From an uncultured Maricaulis sp. (GTDB taxonomy: Bacteria; Pseudomonadota; Alphaproteobacteria; Caulobacterales; Maricaulaceae), in the NCBI RefSeq assembly GCF_905480005.1, contig NZ_CAJQOO010000008.1, positions 88,695-152,694 of the forward strand: DNA of 64,000 bases, read 5' to 3'. The first letter of the stretch is position 1; each line of letters starts with the position of its first letter. The position numbers were made by a program, and so were the translations under genes. Under the pieces are notes generated by a model. That model was given only the letters and a program-made list of their open reading frames with translations. It had not been told where the DNA came from and made no database searches. Of the stretch, positions 9,012 through 18,233 are shown one piece after another.

Positions 9012-9929
9012 ATGAATTGGAACGCCATCGCCTTCGACTGGAATCAGATCCGCGCCCTCCTCGCCACGATCGAGGAAGGCTCATTCTCCGCCGCAGCACG
9101 CGCGTTGGGCCAGACCCAGCCAACCCTCAGTCGCCAGATTGCGGCGCTGGAAGCGGATTTGGGGGTCACCCTTTTCGAGCGCAATCGCCGCGCCACCCAG
9201 CCAACCCGCGCGGCGCTGGAACTGGTCGAGCATGTCCGCTCCATGGGCGAGGCCGCCCAACGCATCTCGTTGACCGCTTCGGGCCAATCCAGCGCGGTCG
9301 AGGGCCTGGTGACCATCACCGCGACCAATATCATGGCGTCTTTCTATCTCCCGCCCATCATCAGACGGATCCGTGAGGAAGCACCGGGTATCCGCCTCGA
9401 GATCATTGCCTCGAATGAATTGCAGGATCTGCAGAAGCGAGAGGCCGACATCGCCATCCGGCATGCCCGCCCGGAACAACCGGACCTGATTGCCCGCCTG
9501 GTCAGCGAGACCACAGGCCATCTCTATGCGCATCCGGACTATCTCGACCGCGTCGGTCGCCCAACCAACCTGGACGATGTCAACCGGCTCGATTTCATCG
9601 GCTTCGAACAGAATGAACGCGTGATCGAGCATCTCAATGCAATCGGGCTGAACCTGACGCCGGATAACTTCCGTATCAGCAGCGGCAGCTCGACCGTGCA
9701 TCACGCCCTGGCCATGCAGGGCCTCGGCGTGACCCCGATGACCCGCGACTGGATCGACCAGCACTCCATCCTGGAGCAAGTCTGGCCGGCCCTGCCCCCG
9801 ATCCCGGTCCAGACCTGGCTGGTCACCCATCGCGAGCTCAATACCAGCCGCCGTATCCGCCTGGTCTTCGACGCCATCGCCGACGGTCTGGCCGACCAGG
9901 CACGAGCCCGGCCACGCCCGCGGCTGTGA
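9012..9929 (+). CDS. LysR-family transcriptional regulator
   Basis: A 305-residue regulator with the standard LysR layout: N-terminal winged helix-turn-helix near residues 10-65 (ALLATIEEGSFSAAARALGQ and TQPTLSRQIAALEADLGVTLFERN) and a C-terminal periplasmic-binding-like effector domain from about residue 95. The effector is not known. It is transcribed divergently from the methyltransferase gene, the usual geometry for a LysR protein and its target. No strong ribosome site precedes the ATG. Confidence 0.92.
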   Translation: MNWNAIAFDWNQIRALLATIEEGSFSAAARALGQTQPTLSRQIAALEADLGVTLFERNRRATQPTRAALELVEHVRSMGEAAQRISLTASGQSSAVEGLVTITATNIMASFYLPPIIRRIREEAPGIRLEIIASNELQDLQKREADIAIRHARPEQPDLIARLVSETTGHLYAHPDYLDRVGRPTNLDDVNRLDFIGFEQNERVIEHLNAIGLNLTPDNFRISSGSSTVHHALAMQGLGVTPMTRDWIDQHSILEQVWPALPPIPVQTWLVTHRELNTSRRIRLVFDAIADGLADQARARPRPRL

Positions 9930-9945
9930 GATAGCCAAAACGAAA

Positions 9946-9972
9946 ACGGGCGGTGCCAGTGGCACCGCCCGT
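9946..9972 (-). terminator. Rho-independent terminator of the rplM-rpsI operon
   Basis: A perfect 12-bp stem (ACGGGCGGTGCC with its complement) around a 3-base loop lies just past the rpsI stop. On the minus strand it is followed by TTTCGTTTT, fitting termination of rpsI. It could also stop LysR transcription, but its plus-strand tail is not T-rich. Confidence 0.85.
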
Positions 9973-9998
9973 CTTGCATTCGGCGTGTTCTGTAAAGC

Positions 9999-10496
9999 TT
10001 AGCGCTTGGAGAACTGGAAGGAACGACGGGCCTTGGCCTTGCCGTACTTCTTACGCTCGACGACGCGGCTGTCGCGGGTCAGGAAGCCACCGGCTTTCAG
10101 GACCGGGCGCAGACCCGGTTCAAACAGCTGGAGGGCCTTGGAGATGCCGTGACGCACAGCACCGGCCTGGCCGGACAGGCCTCCACCGACGACGGTAGCG
10201 ACAATGTCGAACTCATCGACACGTTCGGCTGCCTGCAGCGGCTGCTGGAGCAGCATGCGCAGGACCGGACGTGCGAAATAGACTTCCTGGTCACGGCCAT
10301 TGACCGTGATCTTGCCATTGCCGCGCTTGATCCAGACGCGGGCGACCGCGTTCTTGCGCTTGCCAGTGGCATAGGAACGGCCGTGCTCATCGATTTTGGG
10401 CTCAGCCGGAACGGACTCGTCAGCCACCACGGTGCCGGCATCGGCTTCCTTGATGACGTCTTTGAGGTCTTCGAGCGAGCGGGCTTCTTCTGACAT
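9999..10496 (-). CDS. rpsI: 30S ribosomal protein S9
   Basis: A 165-residue S9. The conserved body starts around residue 38 ([26 protein letters not shown]) and ends in the canonical basic tail [11 protein letters not shown], which contacts P-site tRNA. The first roughly 38 residues are an acidic extension seen in alphaproteobacterial S9. The ATG follows one base after the rplM stop, so translation is coupled in the rplM-rpsI operon. A strong terminator follows. Confidence 0.98.
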   Translation of the reverse strand: MSEEARSLEDLKDVIKEADAGTVVADESVPAEPKIDEHGRSYATGKRKNAVARVWIKRGNGKITVNGRDQEVYFARPVLRMLLQQPLQAAERVDEFDIVATVVGGGLSGQAGAVRHGISKALQLFEPGLRPVLKAGGFLTRDSRVVERKKYGKAKARRSFQFSKR

Positions 10497-10497
10497 A

Positions 10498-10962
10498 TCA
10501 GCCTCGCGTATTCTTGGAGTTCATGGACTTGAAATCGACCACATCCGGCTGTTGAGCCTCGTGCTTGTGATCGGGACCGGCGTAAACGCGCAGGTTCGAG
10601 AATTGCTGACGGGCCAGCGGGCTGTCTTTCGGCAGCATGCGCTGAACAGCTTTCTCGACCACACGCTCAGGGAAACGACCGTCCAGAATCTTGGCCGGGC
10701 TGGTTTCCTTGATGCCACCAGGGTGGCCGGTGTGGTGATAGTAGCGCTTGTCGTCACGCTTGTTGCCGGTGAAGACAATCTTCTCGGCATTCACGATGAT
10801 GACATTGTCGCCCATGTCGACATGGGGAGTATAGTCCGGACGGTGCTTGCCGCGGAGGCGGGTGGCGACGAACGCGGCGAGACGGCCAACAACGGCGCCT
10901 TCCGCATCGATCACGATCCACTTCTTCTCGACATCCGCCGGTTTAACGGAGATGGTTTTCAT
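10498..10962 (-). CDS. rplM: 50S ribosomal protein L13
   Basis: A 154-residue L13 with hallmark segments [49 protein letters not shown] and the ending [21 protein letters not shown]. It is the first gene of the rplM-rpsI operon, with an AGGATC site before the ATG. The promoter must lie in the roughly 210-base gap shared with the divergent PhoX-type gene. Confidence 0.98.
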   Translation of the reverse strand: MKTISVKPADVEKKWIVIDAEGAVVGRLAAFVATRLRGKHRPDYTPHVDMGDNVIIVNAEKIVFTGNKRDDKRYYHHTGHPGGIKETSPAKILDGRFPERVVEKAVQRMLPKDSPLARQQFSNLRVYAGPDHKHEAQQPDVVDFKSMNSKNTRG

Positions 10963-11175
10963 ATTGATCCTGCCTCAGGCCTGCTTGGCTCGGGTTGAAT
11001 TCGAGCGCGCCGTTTAGAGGGCATTTTCGGCTTGGTCAAGCAGGTGGCTGATTTTGGCTGTAATTTTATACACCTAACGATACGGTTAAATGATACCGCA
11101 CACTGCATAACCGTCATGCCTCCGTCGTGAATCTAACGTAATTACAGCGTGTTCCCGACGTCCCCGGAGTTGCCG

Positions 11176-12591
11176 ATGTCCCTGTCCCGCCGCCATTTCT
11201 TGCGCAGCAGCGCCGCCACCACCCTCGCCTTTTCAGGCCTCGCCGCCCTGGCCGGCTGCCAGCGCCCCTATCCGGCTGAGCAAGGCTATTTCAATGAGGT
11301 CAGCGGGCTGGGTCCCCTGCGTGTTGATCCGGACATGCTCATCGATCTACCGCGCCGCTTCACCTATCAGGTGATCTCCTCGGCCGGCCAGCCGATGAGC
11401 GACGGCCTGACCGTGCCCGGTGATTTTGACGGCATGGCCTGTTTCCAGAAAGCCGATGGACGCCTTGTTCTGGTCCGCAATCACGAGCTGCGCCTTGGCG
11501 ATGCCGAAAAATCGCCCTTCGTGCCCGGCAATAGCGGTCTTGAGCGAATTGATCGCGCCCTCGTCCATGACTGGGACGAAGAGGGCAATCCGCATATTGG
11601 CGGCACAAGCCATGTCATCCTGAACCCGGAGACCCTGGCCGTCGAGGACGAGTATCTCTCCCTCGTCGGGACAATAAATAATTGCGCTGGCGGTCCGACG
11701 CCCTGGGGGACCTGGCTGACCTGTGAGGAAACGGATCTCAATCCCGGCCCCCAGGCCGGTGTCGAACATGGCTATATCTTCGAGGTTCCGGCCGAAGCCG
11801 AAGGACTGGTTGAGCCCGTGCCGCTCAAGGCCATGGGCCGATTCCGCCACGAAGCGATTGCCGTCGACCCCCGCACGGGCATCGTCTACGAGACCGAGGA
11901 CGAATATGAACGCGCCGCCTTCTATCGCTTCCTGCCGAATGTTCCGGAACAGCTGATCGAAGGCGGACGCCTCCAGGGCCTTGCGATCCGCGGGCGCCCG
12001 GGCTTCGACACACGAAATTGGGACAGCGAGACAATCCAGCCCGGCGAATGGCTGGATGTGGACTGGGTGGACCTCGACAATGTCGAAGCGCCTGACGCTG
12101 ATCTTGCCATTCGCGCCATCGGCGGCGGCGCCGCGCAATTCACCCGCGGTGAAGGTATCTGGTGGGGCGAGAATGAGTGTTACTTCGCCTGTACCGATGG
12201 CGGCCCGGACCGGCTTGGCCAGATCTGGCGCTACCAGCCAAGCCCGAATGAAGGCGAGCCCGGCGAATCCGCGTCGCCCGGCCGGCTTCAACTTTTCTAT
12301 CAGAGCCATGACGCCGCAGTGATGGAGCGTTGCGACAATCTCTGCGTTGCCCCCTGGGGCGACCTCATCGTTGTTGAGGACGGACCTGAAGACCAGTACA
12401 TCCGCGGCGTGACGCCCCAAGGAGAGGTGTATACGATTGCCCGCAATGCGGCCTCCGGGCCGGAAGGTCAAAAAAGCGAGATTTGCGGTCCATGTTTCAG
12501 TCCCGACGGTTCGACTCTGTTTTTCAACGTACAGCGCTATCCCGGCCGCACCTTCGCGGTTCGCGGTCCCTGGCCCGAGCCTTCGCGCTAG
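11176..12591 (+). CDS. PhoX-type (DUF839) exported protein, putative phosphatase
   Basis: About 471 residues from the ATG at 11176, which follows a CCGGAG site; the track's GTG start is less likely. The N terminus SRRHFLRSSAATT is a twin-arginine signal and LAALAGC resembles a lipobox, so the protein is probably Tat-exported and perhaps lipid-anchored. The mature part matches the PhoX/DUF839 family, calcium- and iron-dependent beta-propeller alkaline phosphatases: GDFDGMACFQKADGRLVLVRNHE near residue 85, TPWGTWLTCEE near residue 185, and VAPWGDLIVVEDG late in the chain. Phosphatase activity is inferred from the family. The 3' end overlaps the phytase-like gene by about 100 bases. Confidence 0.85.
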   Translation: MSLSRRHFLRSSAATTLAFSGLAALAGCQRPYPAEQGYFNEVSGLGPLRVDPDMLIDLPRRFTYQVISSAGQPMSDGLTVPGDFDGMACFQKADGRLVLVRNHELRLGDAEKSPFVPGNSGLERIDRALVHDWDEEGNPHIGGTSHVILNPETLAVEDEYLSLVGTINNCAGGPTPWGTWLTCEETDLNPGPQAGVEHGYIFEVPAEAEGLVEPVPLKAMGRFRHEAIAVDPRTGIVYETEDEYERAAFYRFLPNVPEQLIEGGRLQGLAIRGRPGFDTRNWDSETIQPGEWLDVDWVDLDNVEAPDADLAIRAIGGGAAQFTRGEGIWWGENECYFACTDGGPDRLGQIWRYQPSPNEGEPGESASPGRLQLFYQSHDAAVMERCDNLCVAPWGDLIVVEDGPEDQYIRGVTPQGEVYTIARNAASGPEGQKSEICGPCFSPDGSTLFFNVQRYPGRTFAVRGPWPEPSR

Positions 12592-13583
12592 GCGCTTGCC
12601 TGCTGGCGCTCAGCGCTTGCGGCCCGGACACGCAGGAAACAGCCGAGAACTCCAGCCCGCTGGATGAGGGCGGACCGGTCGAATTGACGGTGACGGCCGC
12701 CTTCACGCCTGTGAACGGTGGTGGGGGCGGCATGGTCGGCTTCCTGCCTGACCCGCTCGCCCCTTCGCTCGGCTTTGTCCTGTCAGCGCCGCGCGATGGC
12801 GGTATTGATATCTTCGACCTGGATGGTTTGCTGAAAACGCGACATGCCGGTGAGCGCCTGACGGGACTCGCCACAGCCCCCAATTTCGAACTGCGCGGCG
12901 AAAGCCTCCCGCTGATCTTCGGCGCAGCGGCTGATTCCAATTCGGTTCGCGGATATGCCGTCATTCGCGATGGCGCGCAGGTCCTTGATCTGCCACTGGG
13001 CGAAATTGAGCCGATCAACGGTGTCACGGGCCTCTGCCTGCTGCGCGAAGGCGCCGGTTTTGTTGAAATCGTCGTGCTGGGAACCGGTGCACGCGCCGAG
13101 ATCTGGCGGATCCGGGATGCCGGCGACGACGTCCTCGGCGTCGAGCGAATCCGCGATTTCCCTCTGCCCGATCCGGCTCGCCAGTGCGCGACCTTTGATG
13201 GGGACATCTACACCGCCAGCCCGGCCGGTGGCCTGGCCCGCCTCAGCAGTGACGGGACACTGCTGGCCGGCACCGCTTATCCAGCGGCCAATCTGACTGT
13301 TGGCGAGTTCAACGGGACGCGTCTCGTGCTCGCCACCAATGGCAGCGGCGATACTGTCGAGACCTTTGATGCGGCTACATTGGAAGCCGGCATTTCCCTC
13401 GACATCGTCGATGGCCTCTCCACGCCGGGCGTCGGCATTCCGGCGGGCCTTGCCGTCACGGATGCTGACTTTGGTTACACAGCCTACTCCAACGGCCTCA
13501 TGGCCGTCTTTGACGCCGACGCCGGTCGACTGAAAGTCATCTCGCGGGACGTTTTGACCCGCGCGGTGTTTTCCAACGAATAG
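12492..13583 (+). CDS. Phytase-like beta-propeller lipoprotein
   Basis: About 363 residues with a long N terminus, hydrophobic segment FALGACLLALSAC and an acylatable Cys, so it is a predicted lipoprotein. The mature part has features of 3-phytase-like beta-propellers (GGIDIFDLDGLLKT, the GEFNGTRLVLATNGSGDT repeat and YTAYSNGLMAVFDAD), but similarity to characterised phytases is loose. The first ATG lies about 100 bases inside the upstream PhoX-type gene in another frame (a TTG at 12483 is the alternative), and no better internal start was found. Context suggests phosphate scavenging from organic phosphates outside the cell. Confidence 0.68.
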   Translation: MFQSRRFDSVFQRTALSRPHLRGSRSLARAFALGACLLALSACGPDTQETAENSSPLDEGGPVELTVTAAFTPVNGGGGGMVGFLPDPLAPSLGFVLSAPRDGGIDIFDLDGLLKTRHAGERLTGLATAPNFELRGESLPLIFGAAADSNSVRGYAVIRDGAQVLDLPLGEIEPINGVTGLCLLREGAGFVEIVVLGTGARAEIWRIRDAGDDVLGVERIRDFPLPDPARQCATFDGDIYTASPAGGLARLSSDGTLLAGTAYPAANLTVGEFNGTRLVLATNGSGDTVETFDAATLEAGISLDIVDGLSTPGVGIPAGLAVTDADFGYTAYSNGLMAVFDADAGRLKVISRDVLTRAVFSNE

Positions 13584-13615
13584 CGACCCTCGACCGGCGA
13601 CACTGATGGAGACCG

Positions 13616-13639
13616 AATGAGCCGCGCAAGCGGCTCATT
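13616..13639. terminator. Bidirectional hairpin between phytase-like and MarR genes
   Basis: A perfect 10-bp stem (AATGAGCCGC) closes a GCAA tetraloop between two convergent genes and reaches into the last bases of the MarR gene. The T-tails are short on both sides, so it is a probable but not textbook terminator. Confidence 0.55.
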
Positions 13640-14138
13640 TCACGTCGCTTGCGTCCAACCCTTCGACCCGCTCGGTCAATGGCCGCGTCCGGAGCGCCGC
13701 AACGGCCTCCACAGCCTTGCCAGCCAGATCACAGCCGATCTCGTCGAAGAGGGCATCCATCGCCGCACGGATTTTCTCGAGCACAGCCATCATCAATCGA
13801 TACTGATCCTCGCCGCGCGCCGTCAGGACCAGGACCTTGCGCCGGCTGTCCGTGGCATGCGGGCGTTTTGTGACGAGATCCAGCTTGATCAGGGCCGCAA
13901 TACGCTGGGTCGCGACCTGGTGAGGTTGATCGAGCGATGTCGCGATATCGGCAGCCGTCACATCCGCGATCTCACCGATCATAAGAACCGTCGAGATCGC
14001 TCTTGGCGGCACATCAATGCCCGCTGACGACAACAGCGCCTGTCCCTGATCGGCAATCATTTCCACCAGTCTCAGCAGTTTGTTGGACACGAATGCGCCG
14101 CTCAGCCGGTGAGTGTCCATGATGTTGCTGTCACGCAT
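13635..14138 (-). CDS. MarR-family transcriptional regulator
   Basis: About 167 residues from the ATG at 14138, which follows GAAAGG; the track's start is a TTG further upstream. The winged-helix core is visible: TVLMIGEIADVTAADIATSL, LDQPHQVATQRIAALIKLDLV, then the wing TDSRRKVLVLTARGEDQYRLM. The family binds palindromic operators and is often released by small ligands. It is divergent from the CPBP-protease gene, and a perfect 12-bp palindrome lies between them. Confidence 0.85.
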   Translation of the reverse strand: MRDSNIMDTHRLSGAFVSNKLLRLVEMIADQGQALLSSAGIDVPPRAISTVLMIGEIADVTAADIATSLDQPHQVATQRIAALIKLDLVTKRPHATDSRRKVLVLTARGEDQYRLMMAVLEKIRAAMDALFDEIGCDLAGKAVEAVAALRTRPLTERVEGLDASDVK

Positions 14139-14158
14139 GGCTTGCCTTTCATACAATC

Positions 14159-14170
14159 AATTGTACAATT
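14159..14170. promoter_or_regulatory. Palindromic site, probable MarR operator
   Basis: AATTGTACAATT is a perfect 12-bp palindrome between the start codons of the divergent MarR gene (14138) and the CPBP-protease gene (14223). A partly matching ACAAT repeat flanks it. Its placement fits an operator controlling both genes. Binding by this MarR protein is inference. Confidence 0.5.
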
Positions 14171-14222
14171 TGATGCATAAAATACACCCTTCGACCTCAG
14201 GCGTAAAGGAAGGTCAGCCACC

Positions 14223-15071
14223 ATGAATGACGCTCAAACTGACAAACGCACGACGGTCCTCACCTTGCTGACCTTCCTCGTGATTCTCTCGATAACGAGC
14301 GCAATCGCCCATTTCGCGATCGTCGAGCTTGTGCCGACCTCCCTCTATGTCGGCACGCTCATGATGATGCCCACAGTGTCAGCTTTCCTGACGCTCAAAC
14401 TCCGCGGTCGAAAGATTTCCGACCTGCCCTGGCGCTGGGGAAGCCATGGCGCCAACTGGGCCGGATACCTGATCCCGGTGCTTTATGTCGCAATTGGTTA
14501 CGGGATCATCTGGATGACCGGGCTGGGTGGCTTCGGAAATCTGGAAACAATCAGCGCGTGGAGCCAGCAACTTGGCCTTCCCGATGCGCCGGCCTTCCTG
14601 GTGATCGCACTGATGGTTGTCTTGATGGCCATCGTGCAATTTGCGAAGTCACTGGGCACGATCGCGGGCGAGGAAATCGGCTGGCGCGGCTTCTTTGCGT
14701 GGGAGTTGCGCAAGCTTGTCTCATTCAATGCCACCTGCCTGATCAGCGGTGGTATCTGGGCAATCTGGCACTATCCGATCATCATCGCCTATGGCGGCGG
14801 TAACACCGTGTTTCAGCTGATCTGTTTCACCGTGATGATCATCGCCATGACCGTGATCATGACCTATTACACTTTTCGGAGCCGATCCGTGTGGCCCGCC
14901 ATCATGTTTCACGGCGCCCACAATATCTACATCCAGAAAATCTTCACGCCTTTGACCGTCGAGACCTCCTCCACCGCCCTGTGGGCGGATGAATACGGTC
15001 TCATGATACCAATCGTGGTGAGCCTGATCGCGTTGGTGTACTGGCAGCGGGCCCGCAAGGCCGGCCTCTAG
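14223..15071 (+). CDS. CPBP-family (Abi/CaaX-like) intramembrane metalloprotease
   Basis: A 282-residue protein with about seven or eight membrane segments. The CPBP family signature is present: GEEIGWRGFFAWEL near residue 150 (the EExxxR motif), then ISGGIWAIWHYPI (the His-containing second motif) and the later MFHGAHNIYIQ. The family includes CaaX prenyl proteases and bacteriocin self-immunity proteins; the substrate here is unknown. It is divergent from a MarR regulator that probably controls it. An AAGGAAGG-like site precedes the ATG. Confidence 0.87.
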   Translation: MNDAQTDKRTTVLTLLTFLVILSITSAIAHFAIVELVPTSLYVGTLMMMPTVSAFLTLKLRGRKISDLPWRWGSHGANWAGYLIPVLYVAIGYGIIWMTGLGGFGNLETISAWSQQLGLPDAPAFLVIALMVVLMAIVQFAKSLGTIAGEEIGWRGFFAWELRKLVSFNATCLISGGIWAIWHYPIIIAYGGGNTVFQLICFTVMIIAMTVIMTYYTFRSRSVWPAIMFHGAHNIYIQKIFTPLTVETSSTALWADEYGLMIPIVVSLIALVYWQRARKAGL

Positions 15072-15086
15072 CGCGAAGCGCCCCGC

Positions 15087-16112
15087 CTATACCGCGCGGC
15101 GGGCGGTCCAGGCCGCGCCGACCATGGCAATGAAAAGCAGGACCGCACCCGCCTGGTGGGCCAGGGAGAGCGAGAGCGGCACGACCGCCAGCAACGCAGC
15201 AATGCCGAGTGCGATCTGACCGATCACGAGAGCTGGCAGGATGATCATGAAAGGCTTCAGAGAAACCCGTGGCTCCCGCCAGATCAAGCCGGCGTAGACA
15301 AAGACGGCCAGAGCAACGAGATAGCCGGTCCACCGGTGATGCAACTGCACCGCTGCATGGCTCTCGAATATGGCCGGGAAAAAGCCCATCCCGGCGAGAT
15401 AGCCCTCGGGGATGAGATCACCATTCATCAAGGGCCAGGTATTGTAGATTCGACCGGCATCAAGGCCCGCGACGAAAGCCCCCAGGATGATTTGCAGGAA
15501 GACCAGGCCAAGAAGCCCGGCCGAAAGGCCGGCAAGTCGCCCTCGCCGCAAAGGTGGCGGCCCATAGCGCGCTTCCAGCGACAGCCAGATCGATGCACCC
15601 AGGATAATGAACGCCATGCCCAGATGCGTGGCCAGACGATATTGGCTGACGTCCAGCCGGTCGGACAGGCCGCTGGCGACCATCCACCAGCCGATCGCGC
15701 CCTGGGCACCGCCAAGCAGGAAAAGCCCGAACAGGCGCGGTTTGAGACGCGCGCTGAGCTCGCCCCGCAGCCAGAAGAAGACGAACGGGACAAAAAAGAC
15801 CAGGCCGATCAGTCGACCCAGCTGCCGATGCCCCCACTCCCACCAGAAAATGAACTCGAACTCTTCCAGCGTCATGCTGGCGTTTTGAACCTGGAATTCG
15901 GTGGTCTGCTGATAGAGCGAAAACTCACGCGCCCAATCTTCTTGAGAAAGGGGCGGAATGGCGCCGGAGATCGGCTTCCACTCGGTGATGGACAGGCCGC
16001 TATCCGTCAGCCGCGTCGTACCGCCGACAATGATCATCGCGCAGACGAATGCGGCGACAACGAGCAGCCAGATCGAAACGGCGCGGCTGGTGGTGCTGGT
16101 GTGGTACGACAT
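15087..16112 (-). CDS. ctaA: Heme A synthase (COX15/CtaA)
   Basis: About 341 residues with eight membrane segments. The enzyme oxidises heme O to heme A for aa3-type cytochrome oxidase in the inner membrane. Visible family motifs are GGTTRLTDSGLSITEWKPI near residue 35, the FIFWWEWGHRQLGR heme-ligand region, LATHLGMAFI, and VQLHHRWTGYLVAL. I use the ATG at 16112 (MSYHTSTTSRAVSI), which has a CGGGAG site; the track extends 15 residues further. It stands alone, with no cox genes nearby. Confidence 0.93.
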   Translation of the reverse strand: MSYHTSTTSRAVSIWLLVVAAFVCAMIIVGGTTRLTDSGLSITEWKPISGAIPPLSQEDWAREFSLYQQTTEFQVQNASMTLEEFEFIFWWEWGHRQLGRLIGLVFFVPFVFFWLRGELSARLKPRLFGLFLLGGAQGAIGWWMVASGLSDRLDVSQYRLATHLGMAFIILGASIWLSLEARYGPPPLRRGRLAGLSAGLLGLVFLQIILGAFVAGLDAGRIYNTWPLMNGDLIPEGYLAGMGFFPAIFESHAAVQLHHRWTGYLVALAVFVYAGLIWREPRVSLKPFMIILPALVIGQIALGIAALLAVVPLSLSLAHQAGAVLLFIAMVGAAWTARRAV

Positions 16113-16264
16113 ACAATCTCCCGGGCGGCTAGTTAGCCCATCCACAGCGGCAGACAAGCCTCGGACTTCACTCCATCGGGGTCACCTGCTGATAATGCAC
16201 TCGCAGGACAGGAGCGGACGCGCCATCATGTCGCAACCGACAAGAGTGTCAGGGAGAGACAGGC

Positions 16265-17530
16265 GTGGCGAATACCAGTGAGACAGTCATCATTCTGGGC
16301 GCCGGGCAGGCAGGCGGCCAATGCGCGGCCTCCTTGCGTCGCGGCGGGTTTGAGGGCCGCATTGTCCTGGTCGGCGATGAGCCACACCCGCCCTATCAGC
16401 GCCCCCCCCTGTCCAAGACCTATTTGTCCGGCGAGATCGATGAAAGCCGTCTCTGGCTGCAACCGCCGGAAACCTGGGCCGAGCAAGCGGTGGAATTGCG
16501 CCTGTCGAGCCGGGCCAAAAGGATCGACCCGGACCGGAATCTCGTCATCTTCTCCAACGGGCGCGAGGAATCCTACACGCATCTTGTGATCGCAACCGGC
16601 TCCCGCGTGCGGCCCCTGCCCGTCCCCGGCGCCGAGCTCGATGGCGTTCGGTATCTGCGCTCCATTGCCGACGTCGATGCGTTGAAGACGGACGTCCAGC
16701 CCGGCAAACGGATCGCCATTATCGGTGGTGGCTATATCGGGCTGGAAGCGGCCTCGGTGGCCTCCAAGCTCGGTGCGACACCGGTTGTGATTGAAGCGAT
16801 GGATCGCCTCCTGGCGCGCGTCGCGGTTCCCGAAGTGTCGCAATTCTATCGGGACGCCCATGAGACCCGCGGCATTACCATTCGTCTGGACGCCCAGGTC
16901 GCGGCGCTGAAGCCCAGGTCCGGATTCTTTTCGCGTGGCACGCGTGCCGACCGGGTCGAGTTGAAGACCGGCGAGAAGATTGCCTGCGATAGCGTCCTCG
17001 TCGGCATTGGCGTCATGCCCAATCAGGAAATCGCAGCCGCATGCGGTCTGGAGACGGGCAATGGGATCAGGGTCGACGATCAGTGCCGCACCAGTAATCC
17101 CGATATCTACGCCATTGGCGATTGCGCCGAACAGCACAATTGGCTCACCGACACCCGCCTGCGTCTGGAGAGCGTGCCCAATGCCCTTGACCAGGCCAAG
17201 CGTGCCGCCGCCGCCATCTGCGGCGCCCCGGCACCCAAGCCGGAAGTGCCCTGGTTCTGGTCCGACCAGTTCGACCTCAAACTCCAGACAGCCGGCCTGA
17301 TCGGGACCCAGGACACCACCATCACCCGCGGCGGCGACGCCGAAACACCCCGCAGCTTCTTCCATCTCGCCGACGGGGTGCTGATCGCCGCCGACTGCAT
17401 CAATGACCCGCAAAGCTTCATGGCGGCCAAGATGATGATCCAGAAGCGTGCCCGGCCCGAGCTGGCAGCCTTGGCCAATCCGGCGATCGCGATGAAGGAT
17501 GTGATGAAGGCCGCATTGGCCGGAGCGTAA
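16265..17530 (+). CDS. FAD-dependent NAD(P)H:ferredoxin reductase-like oxidoreductase
   Basis: A 421-residue flavoprotein starting with GTG behind an AGGGAG site. It has an N-terminal FAD-binding Rossmann motif VIILGAGQAGGQCA, the loop PPYQRPPLSKTYL typical of putidaredoxin/rhodocoxin reductases, an NAD-binding motif IAIIGGGYIGLEAA near residue 152, and a second FAD motif with DIYAIGDCAE near residue 280. These enzymes pass electrons from NAD(P)H to small ferredoxins that serve P450s or dioxygenases. No P450 or ferredoxin gene is adjacent, so the partner is unknown. Confidence 0.9.
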   Translation: MANTSETVIILGAGQAGGQCAASLRRGGFEGRIVLVGDEPHPPYQRPPLSKTYLSGEIDESRLWLQPPETWAEQAVELRLSSRAKRIDPDRNLVIFSNGREESYTHLVIATGSRVRPLPVPGAELDGVRYLRSIADVDALKTDVQPGKRIAIIGGGYIGLEAASVASKLGATPVVIEAMDRLLARVAVPEVSQFYRDAHETRGITIRLDAQVAALKPRSGFFSRGTRADRVELKTGEKIACDSVLVGIGVMPNQEIAAACGLETGNGIRVDDQCRTSNPDIYAIGDCAEQHNWLTDTRLRLESVPNALDQAKRAAAAICGAPAPKPEVPWFWSDQFDLKLQTAGLIGTQDTTITRGGDAETPRSFFHLADGVLIAADCINDPQSFMAAKMMIQKRARPELAALANPAIAMKDVMKAALAGA

Positions 17531-17552
17531 GGGCCGGATCAAATTGCAAGGA

Positions 17553-17630
17553 TGGTCGGAGCGGCGAGATTCGAACTCGCGACCCCCGGTCCCCCAGACC
17601 GGTGCGCTAACCGGGCTGCGCCACGCTCCG
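17553..17630 (-). tRNA. tRNA-Pro (GGG)
   Basis: The reverse strand folds as a cloverleaf: acceptor CGGAGCG pairing with CGCTCCG, anticodon stem CCGGT/ACCGG around a loop with GGG in the anticodon position, T arm with GTTCGAATC, and an encoded 3' CCA. Anticodon GGG assigns proline. It follows the flavoprotein gene on the opposite strand. Confidence 0.96.
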
Positions 17631-17750
17631 ACACTCACTTGCTGGACAGGCAGGCCCGTCCAATGGGGAAGTCGCTTATAGGGTGAGCTTTCCGGCTCCG
17701 CAACAGGCGTGTCAGCGCGGTGTGCGGTGGACCGGACAATGGTCGCGCCA

Positions 17751-18203
17751 TCACGGTTCCAGGGCGGCTTTCAGCTTGGCCTGGGCGTTTTCCAGATCGG
17801 CGAGGATGTCATCGAGCTGGCGCTGGGCGCCATCGGCCGGGCGCGGACGCGCCGGAGCTGTCACGGCCGGCGTCTCGCGGTCGGCGGCATCAATTGCGAG
17901 CGCATCGCTCAGCGGGCCGGCCGCGCCCTCACCCATCGCCATCACGGCCGCAATGCCATGATCCTTGAAATATTTCCGGGCGCCCTTGATCGTGTAGCCA
18001 TCCTCATAAAGGAGCCGCTTCACGCCGCGCAGCAATTGCAAGTCCTGGGGACGGTAGAAACGCCGGCCTCCGGCACGTTTGAGCGGGCTGATCTGGGCGA
18101 ATTTGCTTTCCCAGAAACGCAGGACATGCGCCGGGATATCCAGTTCATCAGCGGCCTCGCTGATGGTCCGAAATGCGTCTGCAGACTTCTTGGTGACCGA
18201 CAT
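17751..18203 (-). CDS. MerR-family transcriptional regulator
   Basis: A 150-residue MerR-type protein. Its N-terminal winged helix reads [24 protein letters not shown] then [18 protein letters not shown], with the dimerisation helix after residue 70 and an Ala/Pro-rich tail ending in a probable helix ([19 protein letters not shown]). The effector is not known, and no metal-binding Cys pattern is seen. It follows ihfA by about 30 bases, a position conserved in many alphaproteobacteria (plsX-fabH-ihfA-merR). Confidence 0.9.
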   Translation of the reverse strand: MSVTKKSADAFRTISEAADELDIPAHVLRFWESKFAQISPLKRAGGRRFYRPQDLQLLRGVKRLLYEDGYTIKGARKYFKDHGIAAVMAMGEGAAGPLSDALAIDAADRETPAVTAPARPRPADGAQRQLDDILADLENAQAKLKAALEP

Positions 18204-18233
18204 GCGCCCTTCGCGTCAGCCTGCGGGCCTGTC

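Noticed and set aside
16226-17638. 470-codon open frame antisense to the flavoprotein gene
   Set aside because: Runs opposite a gene with clear FAD and NAD motifs; the frame is open only because the third codon positions are GC-rich, and it crosses tRNA-Pro.
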